Assembly: GCA_029624815.1 (NCBI GenBank)
Contig: JARSSH010000060.1
Location: 62,001-126,000, forward strand
Reading direction: 5' to 3'
Source: Candidatus Competibacter sp.
GTDB lineage: Bacteria; Pseudomonadota; Gammaproteobacteria; Competibacterales; Competibacteraceae
DNA: 64,000 nt
The first letter of the stretch is position 1. Each line of letters begins with the position of its first letter. Of this stretch, positions 29,477-40,899 are shown piece by piece. Under the pieces are notes generated by a model that saw only the letters and a program-made list of their open reading frames with translations, ran no database searches and was not told the DNA's origin. The translations under genes and the position numbers were made by a program.

Positions 29477-30288
29477 TGGAGGCGCCGCCTATTGTGTCCG
29501 GCCAGCCGAACACCGTTTCGATCCCCTTGTTGGTCATCCAGGAGCTCACAAAAACCTTTGGCGGCCTGACCGCTGTCAATGCGGTGTCCTTCGCCGTCGA
29601 GAAAGGTTCGGTGGTCGGCCTGATCGGCCCCAACGGCGCGGGCAAGACCACGGTCTTCAATCTGATCACCGGCAACTACCGGCCAGACCGGGGCCGGATC
29701 GAGTTCGGCGGCACGCCGCTGGCCGGTTTGCGCACCCACCGCATCATCGCCCTCGGCATCGCCCGCACCTTTCAGAACATTCGGCTGTTCCAGCGCCTGA
29801 CGGTGCTGGAAAACGTGCTGGCCGGTTGTCATTACCGGATGCGGGGCGGAATTCTCGCCGCCATGTTGCGGTTGCCGTCCCAGCGGCGCGAGGAAAACGA
29901 CGGCATGGGCCGGGCCTTGAAGGAGCTGGAATTCGTCGGCCTGCGCCAGCAGGCGCTAGCGTTGGCGAAGAATCTGGCCTACGGCGACCAGCGGCGGCTG
30001 GAGATCGCCCGGGCGCTGGCGACCCAGCCGCGATTGCTGGTTCTGGACGAGCCGGCCGGGGGCATGAACGAACAGGAAACCGAGGCGTTGATTGGCTTGA
30101 TCGCCCGCATTCGAGAACGCGGGATCACTATTTTGCTGATCGAACACGACATGCGCTTGGTGATGCGCGCCTGCGAAAAATTGGTGGTGCTGGAAAACGG
30201 CGGCAAAATCGCCGAAGGCGCGCCGGAGCAGGTGCGCCGCGATCCCAAGGTAATCGAGGCTTATCTGGGCGCCGATGACGAAGCGTAA
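29473..30288 (+). CDS. livG: Branched-chain amino acid ABC transporter ATPase LivG
   Basis: First nucleotide-binding subunit of the importer. The 271-residue protein has Walker A GPNGAGKTTVFNLITG, a signature in the LAYGDQRRLEIARALA form, and Walker B LLVLDEPAGGMN followed by the LLIEHDMRLVM switch His. It overlaps livM by four bases. Its usual partner livF is displaced by a Uma2-type gene that starts 27 bases later. Confidence 0.95.
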   Translation: MMEAPPIVSGQPNTVSIPLLVIQELTKTFGGLTAVNAVSFAVEKGSVVGLIGPNGAGKTTVFNLITGNYRPDRGRIEFGGTPLAGLRTHRIIALGIARTFQNIRLFQRLTVLENVLAGCHYRMRGGILAAMLRLPSQRREENDGMGRALKELEFVGLRQQALALAKNLAYGDQRRLEIARALATQPRLLVLDEPAGGMNEQETEALIGLIARIRERGITILLIEHDMRLVMRACEKLVVLENGGKIAEGAPEQVRRDPKVIEAYLGADDEA

Positions 30289-30315
30289 GGCGAACCCCGT
30301 GGAGGAGCCCTGACC

Positions 30316-30873
30316 ATGACCGCAACCGCTGCTAAATTCGCGACTTACGAAGACCTGTTCGACCTGCCGGATCATATCGTCGGTGAAATCATTCACGGTC
30401 AATTGATTACCCATCCCCGCCCCGCCCCGAAACATGCCCTGGCCAGCTCTTCCATGGGCGATGAATTGGTTAGCCCTTTTCAGAAAGGGCGCGGAGGTCC
30501 CGGTGGCTGGTGGATCCTGTTCGAGCCGGAGTTGCATTTGGGACCGCATATCCTGGTGCCCGATCTGGCCGGCTGGCGGCGGGAGCGGATGCCGGAGTTG
30601 CCTGACATGGCCTACTTTACCTTGCCCCCCGACTGGGTGTGTGAAGTGCTCTCGCCGGGCACGGCCCGAATCGACCGGGCGGATAAAATGCCTATTTATG
30701 CCGAATACGGTGTGTCGTTTCTCTGGCTGATCGATCCGGCGTTGCATACCCTGGAAGCGTTCGCGCTGCGCGACGGGCATTGGTCGCTGGAGCACGTTTA
30801 TCAGGAAGACGACGCGGTGCGTGCCGTCCCCTTTGACGCCGTGGCTTTTTCGCTGGCGGGCTTATGGGCCTGA
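30316..30873 (+). CDS. Uma2-type PD-(D/E)XK nuclease-fold protein (DUF820)
   Basis: A 185-residue protein of the Uma2/DUF820 family, a restriction-endonuclease-like fold whose biological role is largely unknown. The acidic site residues appear intact: ILVPDLAGWR supplies the Asp, and CEVLSPGTARIDRADKMPIY supplies the Glu and Lys, followed by the typical YGVSFLWLIDP strand. It sits in the same direction between livG and livF, a place normally empty, so it looks like an insertion of a mobile or selfish small gene. Base composition is not clearly different from its neighbours. Confidence 0.88.
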   Translation: MTATAAKFATYEDLFDLPDHIVGEIIHGQLITHPRPAPKHALASSSMGDELVSPFQKGRGGPGGWWILFEPELHLGPHILVPDLAGWRRERMPELPDMAYFTLPPDWVCEVLSPGTARIDRADKMPIYAEYGVSFLWLIDPALHTLEAFALRDGHWSLEHVYQEDDAVRAVPFDAVAFSLAGLWA

Positions 30874-30900
30874 GCCGCACCCGCGCCGGATATTCGCGAC

Positions 30901-31623
30901 ATGTTGCTTGAAGTCGAAAATCTGCACGTCCGCTACGGCAACGTCGAGGCGCTGCACGGTATCAACCTGCACGTCCGCCAAGGCGAAATCGTCGCCATTC
31001 TCGGCGCGAACGGTGCCGGCAAAACCACCACCCTGCACGCCATCAGCGGTCTGCTGCGCCCGTCACGGGGCGAAATCCGCTTCGAGTCCAAACCCATCCA
31101 CAAAATGCCCGCGCATCGCCTGGTCGGTATGGGGATCGCCCATGCGCCGGAAGGTCGCCGCGTCTTCGGCACGCTAACCGTTCGGGAAAACCTGAACTTG
31201 GGCGCGTTTACCCAAGTTGACCGGGCTCGGACAAGCAATACCCTGCACTGGATTCACGAACTGTTTCCGGTGCTGGCCCAGCGCCGCGAACAACTGGCCG
31301 GCACCCTGAGCGGCGGTGAGCAGCAGATGCTGGCCATCGGCCGAGCGCTGATGGCCAATCCGCGGATTTTGTTGCTGGACGAGCCGAGCCTCGGCTTGGC
31401 GCCATTGCTGGTGAAGGTCATCTTCCAGACCCTGTGGGAGATCAACGAAGCCGGGGTTACCATCGTGCTGGTCGAGCAGAACGCCCGCGCCGCCTTGAGG
31501 TTGGCGCATCGCGGCTACGTGATGGAAGTCGGCCGGATCGTGTTGGAGGATCGCGCCGAGGCGCTGTTGGCCAATCCCGAGGTTCGCAACGCCTATCTGG
31601 GCGGCCAGACGGGCGGGGAATGA
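30901..31623 (+). CDS. livF: Branched-chain amino acid ABC transporter ATPase LivF
   Basis: Second nucleotide-binding subunit of the importer, pairing with LivG. The 240-residue protein has Walker A GANGAGKTTTLHAISG, the signature LSGGEQQMLAIGRAL and Walker B ILLLDEPSLGL, followed by IVLVEQNARAAL with the Q-N-A variation typical of LivF. It starts 27 bases after the Uma2-type gene. Confidence 0.95.
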   Translation: MLLEVENLHVRYGNVEALHGINLHVRQGEIVAILGANGAGKTTTLHAISGLLRPSRGEIRFESKPIHKMPAHRLVGMGIAHAPEGRRVFGTLTVRENLNLGAFTQVDRARTSNTLHWIHELFPVLAQRREQLAGTLSGGEQQMLAIGRALMANPRILLLDEPSLGLAPLLVKVIFQTLWEINEAGVTIVLVEQNARAALRLAHRGYVMEVGRIVLEDRAEALLANPEVRNAYLGGQTGGE

Positions 31624-31627
31624 CGGT

Positions 31628-32575
31628 TTGAACGGATCGCCGCCGGAATCCGCATCGCCGGTCGCCGCCGTCGAACCGCCACCGATTGCCGCGCCACCGC
31701 TGATCCCCGAACCGGAACTGGCGGCGGCGTTACTGCCGGGAACGGTCGCGCCCGAATCCGCCGCCGTCCGCCGCCGCGCCGTGTCGATGCTGCTGGCGGC
31801 GGCGGTCCTGTGGAGTCTGGGCGGCCTGTTGATCAAATGGGTGGATTGGAACCCTCTGGCCATCGCCGGGATGCGCAGCCTGATCGGTGGGGCGGTCATT
31901 GCGCTGATTTTCCGCAAGGAATTGAAGTTCACCGGATCGTTCGAACAGATCGGCGCGGCCGTGGCCTACGCCGGCACGGTGATCCTGTTCGTTGTCGCCA
32001 CCAAGCTGACTTCGGCGGCGAACGCCATTCTGCTGCAATACACGGCCCCCATCTACGTGGCGCTGTTCGGCCCCTGGTTTCTGGGCGAGCGGGCGCAGCG
32101 CACCGACTGGCTGAGCCTAGCGATCATCATGGTCGGGATGCTGCTGTTTTTCGGGGATAAACTCAGCATGGACGGCTATCTCGGCAATGGGGTGGCGCTG
32201 GTCAGCGGCTTTTGTTTCGCCTGGCTGACGCTGTTCCTGCGGCGCCATCGCACGGAATCCGCGATTTCGGCGCTGGTGCTGGGCAACCTGCTGGCGGGTT
32301 TGATCGGATTGCCCTTCATGTTTCAGTCCATGCCCGATCTGTCGGGCTGGATCGGCTTGCTGCTGCTGGGCGTGGTGCAACTGGGCTTGCCCTATATCGT
32401 GTATGCACTGGCGCTGCGCCACGTCCGGGCGGTCGAGGGCATTCTGATTCCAATGATCGAGCCGGTGCTCAATCCGGTCTGGGTGTTTCTGATGCTGGGC
32501 GAGACGCCAGGGGTCTGGGCGATGGTGGGGGGCGCGATCATTCTCGGCGCGGTGCTGTTCCGGGCGCGGCGTTGA
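31628..32575 (+). CDS. DMT superfamily (EamA) permease
   Basis: Ten-helix drug/metabolite transporter-type membrane protein, substrate unknown. The frame opens with a TTG at 31628, preceded by GGCGGGGA in the livF end; the first 55 residues are Pro/Ala-rich, and the membrane part begins at SMLLAAAVLWSLGGLLIKW. An internal ATG at that point is a possible alternative start. The two EamA repeats end with FLGERAQRTDWLSL and LMLGETPGVWAM. The gene starts four bases after livF, so it may be transcribed with the importer. Confidence 0.85.
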   Translation: MNGSPPESASPVAAVEPPPIAAPPLIPEPELAAALLPGTVAPESAAVRRRAVSMLLAAAVLWSLGGLLIKWVDWNPLAIAGMRSLIGGAVIALIFRKELKFTGSFEQIGAAVAYAGTVILFVVATKLTSAANAILLQYTAPIYVALFGPWFLGERAQRTDWLSLAIIMVGMLLFFGDKLSMDGYLGNGVALVSGFCFAWLTLFLRRHRTESAISALVLGNLLAGLIGLPFMFQSMPDLSGWIGLLLLGVVQLGLPYIVYALALRHVRAVEGILIPMIEPVLNPVWVFLMLGETPGVWAMVGGAIILGAVLFRARR

Positions 32576-32640
32576 CGGGTGCATGGCGGATGCCGCCAGC
32601 TTAATATGGTCGCCCCGATCGCTTAATGAAGGATTTTTAA

Positions 32641-34014
<1,374 letters not shown>

Positions 34015-34021
34015 AGTCGCC

Positions 34022-35197
34022 ATGACGCCGAAGGTGTTGGGGGAACTCAGTCCGGCGCGATTTCTGGCCGAGTACTGGCAAAAGCAGCCGCTGCTCGTGC
34101 GCGGCGCTTGGCCAGGTTTTCAGGATCCGCTGACGCCGGAGGAACTGGCGGGGCTGGCCTGCGAGGAAGAGGTGGAGTCGCGGCTGGTGCTGGAGCGGGG
34201 TGGGGAAAAACCGTGGGCAGTGCGCCACGGGCCGTTCGCGGACGAGGATTTTCTCAAGCTGCCGGATAGCCACTGGACCCTGCTGGTGCAGGATGTCGAG
34301 AAGCACGCGCCGGATCTGGCGGCGCTGCTGGAGCCGTTCCGGTTCATCCCCGACTGGCGCATCGACGACCTGATGATCAGCTACGCACCGCCAGAGGGTT
34401 CGGTCGGGCCGCATGTGGACGATTACGACGTATTCCTGCTGCAAGGGCGGGGGCGGCGGCGCTGGTCGATCAACCGCCGGCCGGTGGCGGAGGGGAATTT
34501 TCTGCCCGATACCGAGTTGCGCATCCTGCGCGAGTTCGTACCGGAACAGGAGTGGGTGCTGGAGCCGGGCGACTTGCTGTACCTGCCGCCCCGAGTCGCC
34601 CATCACGGGGTGGCGTTGGAGCCGTGCCTGACTTATTCGGTCGGCTTTCGCGCGCCCAGCCATCGGGAGTTGATCGGCGGATTTCTGGAGTTCCTGCTGG
34701 ACGGCATCGATCCCGAGGCGCGCTACGCCGATCCCGATCTGAGCGTGCAGGAGCATCCCGGCGAGATCGCTCTCGCCGCGCTGGCCAGGGTGCGGAATCT
34801 GCTGCGCCGGACCATCGCCCTGGACGACGAAACCCTCGCGGTCTGGCTGGGCCGCTACCTGAGCGAACCCAAGCCGGGCTCTCGCGCCGAGCCGGAGACC
34901 GAACCCTACACCGAGGAGGAACTGCGGGAACATCTGCGCGGCGGCGGTTCGCTGGAGCGCAATCCCGGCTCGCGTTTCCACTTTATCGCCGAGCCGGAAG
35001 GGGAAACGATATTGTTCGCCGACGGGCAGGAATTCGCGCTGGGGCCGGCGGTGGCCTTCATGGCGCCGCTGTTGTGCCGGTATCGCACCTTGACGCCAGC
35101 GCGGTTGCGCGAGGCGTTGAAGCAGCCCGAGGCCCGGCAACTGCTGCTGGATCTGCTGAACGAGGGCTTGCTGGCGATCTATGAGGAAGAGGATTGA
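34022..35197 (+). CDS. Cupin/JmjC ribosomal protein oxygenase (RoxA/YcfD-like)
   Basis: 2-oxoglutarate/Fe(II) oxygenase related to E. coli YcfD (RoxA), which hydroxylates an arginine of ribosomal protein L16. The 391-residue protein has the iron motif H-x-D in VGPHVDDYDVFLLQ (about residue 131) and the distal His in ARVAHHGVALEPC or nearby; the GRRRWSINRRP strand supplies the usual oxoglutarate-side basic residues. It begins with the typical FLAEYWQKQPLLVRGAWP. A C-terminal winged-helix part follows. Target assignment is by family, not shown here. Confidence 0.9.
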   Translation: MTPKVLGELSPARFLAEYWQKQPLLVRGAWPGFQDPLTPEELAGLACEEEVESRLVLERGGEKPWAVRHGPFADEDFLKLPDSHWTLLVQDVEKHAPDLAALLEPFRFIPDWRIDDLMISYAPPEGSVGPHVDDYDVFLLQGRGRRRWSINRRPVAEGNFLPDTELRILREFVPEQEWVLEPGDLLYLPPRVAHHGVALEPCLTYSVGFRAPSHRELIGGFLEFLLDGIDPEARYADPDLSVQEHPGEIALAALARVRNLLRRTIALDDETLAVWLGRYLSEPKPGSRAEPETEPYTEEELREHLRGGGSLERNPGSRFHFIAEPEGETILFADGQEFALGPAVAFMAPLLCRYRTLTPARLREALKQPEARQLLLDLLNEGLLAIYEEED

Positions 35198-35260
35198 GCG
35201 GTCCGTCTTTGTCAATGGCAATCAATGGACCGAAAGACCATTCTTTATCAGCGGCTTTGC

Positions 35261-35288
35261 TTGTCCGGCCGGACCCGATGCCGGACAA
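35261..35288. other. Perfect inverted repeat upstream of galU
   Basis: TTGTCCGGC (35261-35269) is repeated in inverse orientation as GCCGGACAA (35280-35288) with a ten-base spacer, in the 146-base gap before galU. No T-run follows, so an operator or an imperfect terminator of the oxygenase gene are both possible. Confidence 0.4.
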
Positions 35289-35343
35289 TGTGGCTCAGTC
35301 ATGGCGATAACGACACACTCACAACCCGCGAGGTGAATTTAAG

Positions 35344-36255
35344 GTGAAACGGCAAGTGCGCAAGGCGGTATTCCCCGTGGCCGGTCTTGGAACCCGATTC
35401 CTGCCGGCGACCAAGGCCAGCCCCAAGGAAATGCTTCCGATCGTCGATAAGCCGCTGATTCAGTATGGAGTCGAGGAGGCGGTGGCGGCAGGAGTGGAAA
35501 CCCTGGTTTTCATTATCGGGCGCACCAAGAACGCCATCGCCGATCATTTCGACAAGGCCTACGAACTGGAAGCGGAACTGGAAGCTCGCCACAAGACCGA
35601 CCTGCTGCAAGTGGTGCGCGGCATCGTGCCGCATGGGGTGGAATGCGTCTACGTCCGCCAGGCCGAGGCGCTGGGTCTGGGGCATGCGGTGTTGTGCGCC
35701 CGGCCGGTGGTCGGCGACGAACCGTTCGCCGTGATTCTCGCCGACGATCTGATCGAGGAAGACGCCCGCGAAGGCGGGACGATGAGCCAGATGGCCAGGC
35801 ATTTCAATAAGTACCAGTGCTCGATCCTGGGAGTGGAACGGGTGCCCAAGACGGAAACCAACAAGTACGGCATCGTCCATCCCCTGCCGTTCGCCAACCG
35901 GATCAGCAACGTGGACGGCATCGTCGAGAAGCCGAAGCCCGAGGACGCTCCGTCCGATCTGGCGGTGGTGGGCCGCTACATCCTCACGCCACGCATCTTC
36001 GACCTGCTGACCCGCGTCCAGCGTGGGGCCGGCAACGAGATTCAGTTGACCGACGGCATCGCCGCCTTGCTGGCCGAGGAGCAGGTGTTGGCCTACGAGT
36101 TCTCCGGCCGACGCCACGATTGCGGCAGCAAGCTCGGCTATCTGATCGCGACGGTCGAGTACGGCCTGCGCCATCCAGAGTTGGGCGATCGGTTCCGCGA
36201 TTATTTGCACGCGTTCGGTTGCCGGTTCGACGAGCCGGCGTCAGTCGGCGATTGA
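35344..36255 (+). CDS. galU: UTP--glucose-1-phosphate uridylyltransferase
   Basis: Makes UDP-glucose from UTP and glucose-1-phosphate for polysaccharide, lipopolysaccharide core and trehalose synthesis. The 303-residue product starts at a GTG and has the nucleotidyltransferase loop [18 protein letters not shown] (about residues 15-32), then [13 protein letters not shown], and the [20 protein letters not shown] segment with the sugar-binding residues. ackA follows after 35 bases. Confidence 0.96.
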   Translation: MKRQVRKAVFPVAGLGTRFLPATKASPKEMLPIVDKPLIQYGVEEAVAAGVETLVFIIGRTKNAIADHFDKAYELEAELEARHKTDLLQVVRGIVPHGVECVYVRQAEALGLGHAVLCARPVVGDEPFAVILADDLIEEDAREGGTMSQMARHFNKYQCSILGVERVPKTETNKYGIVHPLPFANRISNVDGIVEKPKPEDAPSDLAVVGRYILTPRIFDLLTRVQRGAGNEIQLTDGIAALLAEEQVLAYEFSGRRHDCGSKLGYLIATVEYGLRHPELGDRFRDYLHAFGCRFDEPASVGD

Positions 36256-36290
36256 GTTCGGGTTATCAATTCCCCGAGGAGGAAACCGCG

Positions 36291-37493
36291 ATGCCACAGG
36301 GCCTGCTCGTTTTGAACGCCGGATCGTCCAGCATCAAGTTTTCGGTGTTCGCCCTGCCGGCGGGCGGCGGCGATCTGGTGCTGGTCTGCCGGGGTTTGCA
36401 GGAGAACATCGGCGAGGATAACCCGCATTTCAAGGCGTTCGATCAAGCGGGCAAGGTGGTGATCGACACCCGGCCGACGCCGCCGGCCGGTGAGGTTTAC
36501 CACCATCGGGCAGCGCTGCGCGATTTGCTGGCCTGGCTGCGGGATTCGCCGGATTTACCCGACGCGATCGCGGTTGGCCATCGGGTGGTGCATGGTGGCG
36601 AGGAATACAGCGATCCGCAAGTGTTGACACCGGAGATCGTCGCGCGCCTGGAGACCTTCGTGCCGCTGGCGCCGTTGCACCAGCCGCACAATCTGGCGGG
36701 CATCCGCGCCATCGGCGCGGTACAGCCGGATCTGCCGCAAGTGGCCTGCTTCGATACCGCGTTCCACTTTGGCCAGTCGGAACTGGCGCGGTTGTTCGCC
36801 CTGCCGCGCGTTTACCGGGAAGAGGGGGTGCGGCGCTATGGGTTCCACGGTCTGTCTTACGAATACATCGCCGGAGCGCTGGCCGAGGCCATGGGCACGG
36901 CGGCGACCGGGCGGGCGGTGGTCGCGCATCTTGGCAACGGCGCCAGCATGTGCGCCATGCGCGACGGCCGGAGCGTGGCCAGCACCATGGGGTTCACCGC
37001 CGTGGAGGGGTTGCCGATGGGCACCCGCAGCGGTTCGCTGGACCCCGGCGTGCTGCTCTATCTGATCGAACGGCACGGCATGGGTGTCCGGGATTTGACC
37101 AACCTGCTCTACAAGCAGTCCGGGTTGCTGGGATTGTCGGGCGTCAGCAACGACATGCGCGAATTGCTGGCCAGCCCCGATCCCAACGCCAAGCTGGCGG
37201 TGGATTACTTCAGCTATCGCATCGCCCGCGAACTCGGCTCGCTGGCGGCGGCGCTGGGCGGGCTGGACGCGCTGGTGTTCACCGGCGGCATCGGCGAGCA
37301 CGCGGCGGCGGTGCGCGAGCAAGTCTGCGCCCGTTCGACGTGGCTGGGCATCGACCTGGATCCGGCGGCCAATGCCGGTCATGATCGGCGGCGGATCGAC
37401 CGGTCCGGTAGCCGGGTGGCGTTGTGGGTGCTGCCCACCGACGAGGAACTGGTCATCGCCCGCCATGCCCGGCGGCTGGTGCTGGATCGCTAA
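36291..37493 (+). CDS. ackA: Acetate kinase
   Basis: Interconverts acetate plus ATP with acetyl phosphate plus ADP. The frame is open upstream into galU, but the ATG at 36291 has a GAGGAGG ribosome site and gives 400 residues beginning MPQGLLVLNAGSSSIKFSVF, the correct family N-terminus. AHLGNGASMCAMRDGRSV and VEGLPMGTRSGSLDPG are the phosphate and active-site loops, and FTGGIGEHAAAVR the adenine side. The usual partner pta is not adjacent. Confidence 0.96.
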   Translation: MPQGLLVLNAGSSSIKFSVFALPAGGGDLVLVCRGLQENIGEDNPHFKAFDQAGKVVIDTRPTPPAGEVYHHRAALRDLLAWLRDSPDLPDAIAVGHRVVHGGEEYSDPQVLTPEIVARLETFVPLAPLHQPHNLAGIRAIGAVQPDLPQVACFDTAFHFGQSELARLFALPRVYREEGVRRYGFHGLSYEYIAGALAEAMGTAATGRAVVAHLGNGASMCAMRDGRSVASTMGFTAVEGLPMGTRSGSLDPGVLLYLIERHGMGVRDLTNLLYKQSGLLGLSGVSNDMRELLASPDPNAKLAVDYFSYRIARELGSLAAALGGLDALVFTGGIGEHAAAVREQVCARSTWLGIDLDPAANAGHDRRRIDRSGSRVALWVLPTDEELVIARHARRLVLDR

Positions 37494-37572
37494 TCCCCGC
37501 GCGGCTTGTCCCCCAAGAGCCAAGCCGTTAGTCTACTTCTTGTGATTGATGAACTCATTGGTTGAAAATCTC

Positions 37573-39408
37573 ATGTGCGGAATCGTGGGCGCCATCGCCG
37601 AACGCAACGTAACTCCCATCCTGCTCGAAGGTTTGCGGCGGTTGGAATACCGCGGCTACGATTCGGCGGGAATCGTCACCCTGGACCCCCGCGACCAACG
37701 CCTGCACCGGACCCGCACGGTCGGCAAGGTTCAGGCGCTGGCGGAGCGGTTGCGGCGGGAGCCGGTGCGCGGCTCGCTGGGTATCGCTCACACCCGCTGG
37801 GCCACTCACGGCGAGCCCAGCGAACGCAACGCCCACCCACACCTGAGCAACGACTCGGTGGCGGTGGTGCATAACGGCATCGTCGAAAACTACCGGGAAC
37901 TCAAGGAGGAGCTGATCGCCGCCGGCTACCGCTTCGAATCCGATACCGATACCGAGGTCGTCGCCCATCTGATCGACCAGCGGATGCGGGAAACCGGCGA
38001 TCTGCTGGCGGCGGTGCGACAAGCCGTGGCGCGACTGACCGGCGCCTACAGTCTGGGGGTGATCTGTCGCGACGATCCAGAGCGGCTGATCGCGGCGCGG
38101 GTCGGCAGTCCGCTGGTGCTGGGTGTCGGCATCGAGGAACATTTCATCGCCTCGGACGTGTTCGCGCTGGCGCCAGTGACCCAGGCTTTCGTGTTCCTGG
38201 AGGAAGGCGACGTCGCCGACGTGCGGCGAGAAGCCTTCACGCTCTACGACCGGGAAGGGCAGGCGGTGGAGCGGCCGTTGTCCTATGCGGGGCAGATGAG
38301 CGGCGCGGCCGGAAAAGGTGGTTATCGCCATTTTATGCTCAAGGAAATCTTCGAGCAGCCGGCGGTGGTCGCCGAGACCCTGGAAGGGCGCGTCCATCAG
38401 GGCCGCTTGCTGGAAGACGGTTTTGGACCGGAGGCGGCAACCCTGTTCGATCAGGTGCAGGGGGTGCATATCATCGCCTGCGGCACCAGCTATCATGCCG
38501 GTCTGGTGGCCCGCTACTGGCTGGAAAATCTGGGTGTGCCCTGCGCGGTCGAAGTGGCCAGCGAGTACCGCTACCGCCGTGGGGTGACGCCGCCGGGCAC
38601 GCTGTTCGTCAGCATTTCCCAGTCCGGCGAAACCGCCGATACCCTGGCGGCGCTGCGCGCGGCCCGGGAGCGCGGCTATCTGTCCACCCTCGCCATCTGC
38701 AACGTCGCCGAAAGCTCGCTGGTGCGGGAGTCGGCGTTGACCCTGCTGACCCGAGCCGGGCGGGAGGTCGGCGTGGCGTCCACCAAAGCGTTCACAACCC
38801 AACTGGTGGCGCTGCGCCTGCTCGCCTTGATGCTGGGCCGGCGACGCGGCCTAAGCCAGCCGGCCGAGGCGGCGCTGGTCCGCGATCTGGAGCGGCTGCC
38901 GCGAGCGTTGGAGGAAGCCCTGCTGTTGGATGGCGCCATCGAACGGCTGGCCGAGCATTTCGCCGAGAAACACCACGCGCTGTTTCTGGGGCGCGGCCCG
39001 CAGTATCCGATCGCCATGGAAGGCGCGCTGAAGCTCAAGGAAATCTCCTACATCCATGCCGAAGCCTATCCGGCCGGCGAACTCAAGCATGGGCCGCTGG
39101 CGCTGGTGGACGCCGACATGCCGGTGGTCTGCGTGCTGCCCAAGGACGACTTGTTGGAGAAGGTGCTTTCCAACCTGCAGGAGGTGCGGGCGCGCGGCGG
39201 CGAGTTGTTCCTGTTCGCCGACCGCGAGGTGGATACCCATCTCAGCAGCGTCAGCACGCATGTGTTGTCGCTGGGCGCGGTGCCCGAGTCCATCGCCCCC
39301 ATCGTGTTCGCCGTGCCGCTGCAACTGCTGGCCTATCACGCGGCGGTGCTCAAGGGCACCGATGTGGACCAGCCGCGCAACCTGGCCAAGTCGGTCACGG
39401 TCGAATAG
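37573..39408 (+). CDS. glmS: Glutamine--fructose-6-phosphate aminotransferase (isomerizing)
   Basis: Makes glucosamine-6-phosphate, the first step towards UDP-GlcNAc. The start is fixed by chemistry: the mature enzyme needs a Cys directly after Met as nucleophile, so [12 protein letters not shown] at 37573 is chosen over the frame opening at 37546. The glutaminase half shows [18 protein letters not shown]; two SIS sugar-isomerase domains follow ([15 protein letters not shown] and [20 protein letters not shown]), ending in [12 protein letters not shown]. 611 residues is standard. No glmS-type riboswitch or GlmZ site could be recognised upstream. Confidence 0.97.
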   Translation: MCGIVGAIAERNVTPILLEGLRRLEYRGYDSAGIVTLDPRDQRLHRTRTVGKVQALAERLRREPVRGSLGIAHTRWATHGEPSERNAHPHLSNDSVAVVHNGIVENYRELKEELIAAGYRFESDTDTEVVAHLIDQRMRETGDLLAAVRQAVARLTGAYSLGVICRDDPERLIAARVGSPLVLGVGIEEHFIASDVFALAPVTQAFVFLEEGDVADVRREAFTLYDREGQAVERPLSYAGQMSGAAGKGGYRHFMLKEIFEQPAVVAETLEGRVHQGRLLEDGFGPEAATLFDQVQGVHIIACGTSYHAGLVARYWLENLGVPCAVEVASEYRYRRGVTPPGTLFVSISQSGETADTLAALRAARERGYLSTLAICNVAESSLVRESALTLLTRAGREVGVASTKAFTTQLVALRLLALMLGRRRGLSQPAEAALVRDLERLPRALEEALLLDGAIERLAEHFAEKHHALFLGRGPQYPIAMEGALKLKEISYIHAEAYPAGELKHGPLALVDADMPVVCVLPKDDLLEKVLSNLQEVRARGGELFLFADREVDTHLSSVSTHVLSLGAVPESIAPIVFAVPLQLLAYHAAVLKGTDVDQPRNLAKSVTVE

Positions 39409-39454
39409 GGCGGCTCCAAGTCCACATAACAGCAATCGAGCAAAGAACAAGCGA

Positions 39455-40339
39455 ATGGCATACAAGGGCATCATTCTCGCCGGCGGTTCCGGCACCCGGC
39501 TGCACCCGCTGACGGTTTCGGTCAGCAAGCAGCTCATGCCGGTTTACGACAAGCCAATGATCTACTATCCGATCGCCACGCTGATGCTGGCGGATATCCG
39601 CGACATCCTGGTGATCACCACGCCGCGCGATCAGGACGCCTACCGGGTGTTGCTCGGCGACGGTCGCCAGTGGGGCGTGAATTTCCACTATGCCGCGCAG
39701 CCCAGTCCCGATGGATTGGCGCAGGCCTTTTTGATCGGCGAAGGCTTCATCGGCGGCGATCCGGCCTGCCTGATTCTCGGCGACAACATCTATTACGGTC
39801 AGGGGCTGTCGGCGGTGCTGCGCCGGGCCGCCGCCCGTGAGCGGGGCGCCACGGTGTTCGGCTACTACGTGCGCGACCCGGAGCGTTACGGCGTGGTGAG
39901 CTTCGATACCCAGGGTCGGGCGGTGGATATCCAGGAAAAACCCCAGCGACCCAAGTCCAACTATGCGGTCACCGGCCTGTATTTCTACGATAACGAGGTG
40001 GTGGAGATCGCCAGGACCATCCGTCCCTCGGCGCGTGGCGAATTGGAAATCACCGACCTCAACAAGGTCTATCTGGAACGGGGCGCACTGAACGTCGAAC
40101 TGTTGGGGCGCGGCTACGCTTGGCTGGATACCGGCACCCACGAATCTCTACTGGCGGCGGCCAATTTCATGCAAGTGGTCGAGCAACGCCAGGGCTTGAA
40201 GATCGCCTGCCTGGAGGAAATCGCTTGGCGGATGGGGTTCATCGACGACGGACAACTGACCCGGCTGGCGGCGCCGCTGGCTAAGAGCGGCTATGGCCAG
40301 TATCTACTGGAACTGTTGGAACGGAGGAGCGTGCGATGA
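39455..40339 (+). CDS. rfbA: Glucose-1-phosphate thymidylyltransferase
   Basis: First step of dTDP-L-rhamnose synthesis: dTTP plus glucose-1-phosphate to dTDP-glucose. The ATG at 39455 gives 294 residues starting [18 protein letters not shown]; the frame is open upstream but runs into glmS. Motifs [20 protein letters not shown] and [11 protein letters not shown] are diagnostic. It overlaps rfbC by four bases. The 4,6-dehydratase gene rfbB that should follow in the pathway is missing from the cluster. Confidence 0.96.
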   Translation: MAYKGIILAGGSGTRLHPLTVSVSKQLMPVYDKPMIYYPIATLMLADIRDILVITTPRDQDAYRVLLGDGRQWGVNFHYAAQPSPDGLAQAFLIGEGFIGGDPACLILGDNIYYGQGLSAVLRRAAARERGATVFGYYVRDPERYGVVSFDTQGRAVDIQEKPQRPKSNYAVTGLYFYDNEVVEIARTIRPSARGELEITDLNKVYLERGALNVELLGRGYAWLDTGTHESLLAAANFMQVVEQRQGLKIACLEEIAWRMGFIDDGQLTRLAAPLAKSGYGQYLLELLERRSVR

Positions 40340-40896
40340 ATGTGATTGCGACGGAACTGCCCGGGGTGCTGCTGCTGGAGCCGCGGGTATTCGGCGACGC
40401 ACGCGGTTTTTTCCTGGAAACCTGGCAGGCGGCGCGCTACCGCGAGGCCGGCCTGCCGGAGCGCTTCGTCCAGGATAACCATTCCCGTTCGCGCCGCGGC
40501 GTGTTGCGCGGTCTGCACTATCAGTTGACGCAACCGCAGGGCAAGCTGGTGTGGGTGACGCGCGGCGCAGTGTTCGACGTGGCCGTGGACATTCGCCGCG
40601 GCTCGCCGGATTTTGGCCGCTGGTACGGTTGTGTGCTGGATGACGCGGATCACCGTCAGCTCTACGTTCCGCCGGGGTTCGCCCACGGGTTCTGCGTGCT
40701 GTCGGAGGAAGCGGATTTCTTCTATAAATGCACCGATTATTATCATCCCGCATCGGAACGCGGCATCGCTTGGGACGATCCCGAAATCGGCATCGCCTGG
40801 CCCCTGCGGGAAGGGATTGCGCTGTCGGCCAAGGATCAGCGTAACCTACCGCTGGCCGCGCAGCGTCCCGAAGATCTGCCGGTTTACGAGGGTTGA
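40336..40896 (+). CDS. rfbC: dTDP-4-dehydrorhamnose 3,5-epimerase
   Basis: Third enzyme of dTDP-rhamnose synthesis, epimerising C3 and C5 of the 4-keto sugar. The 186-residue cupin-fold protein has the catalytic His in [15 protein letters not shown] and the conserved [20 protein letters not shown] and [13 protein letters not shown] strands. ATGA overlap with rfbA and a three-base gap to rfbD indicate one operon. Confidence 0.97.
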   Translation: MNVIATELPGVLLLEPRVFGDARGFFLETWQAARYREAGLPERFVQDNHSRSRRGVLRGLHYQLTQPQGKLVWVTRGAVFDVAVDIRRGSPDFGRWYGCVLDDADHRQLYVPPGFAHGFCVLSEEADFFYKCTDYYHPASERGIAWDDPEIGIAWPLREGIALSAKDQRNLPLAAQRPEDLPVYEG

Positions 40897-40899
40897 GCC

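Noticed and set aside
37494-37572. A glmS-type ribozyme or riboswitch upstream of glmS
   Set aside because: The gap is 79 bases and too short for a glmS ribozyme, and the family occurs mainly in Gram-positive bacteria; no matching core was seen.
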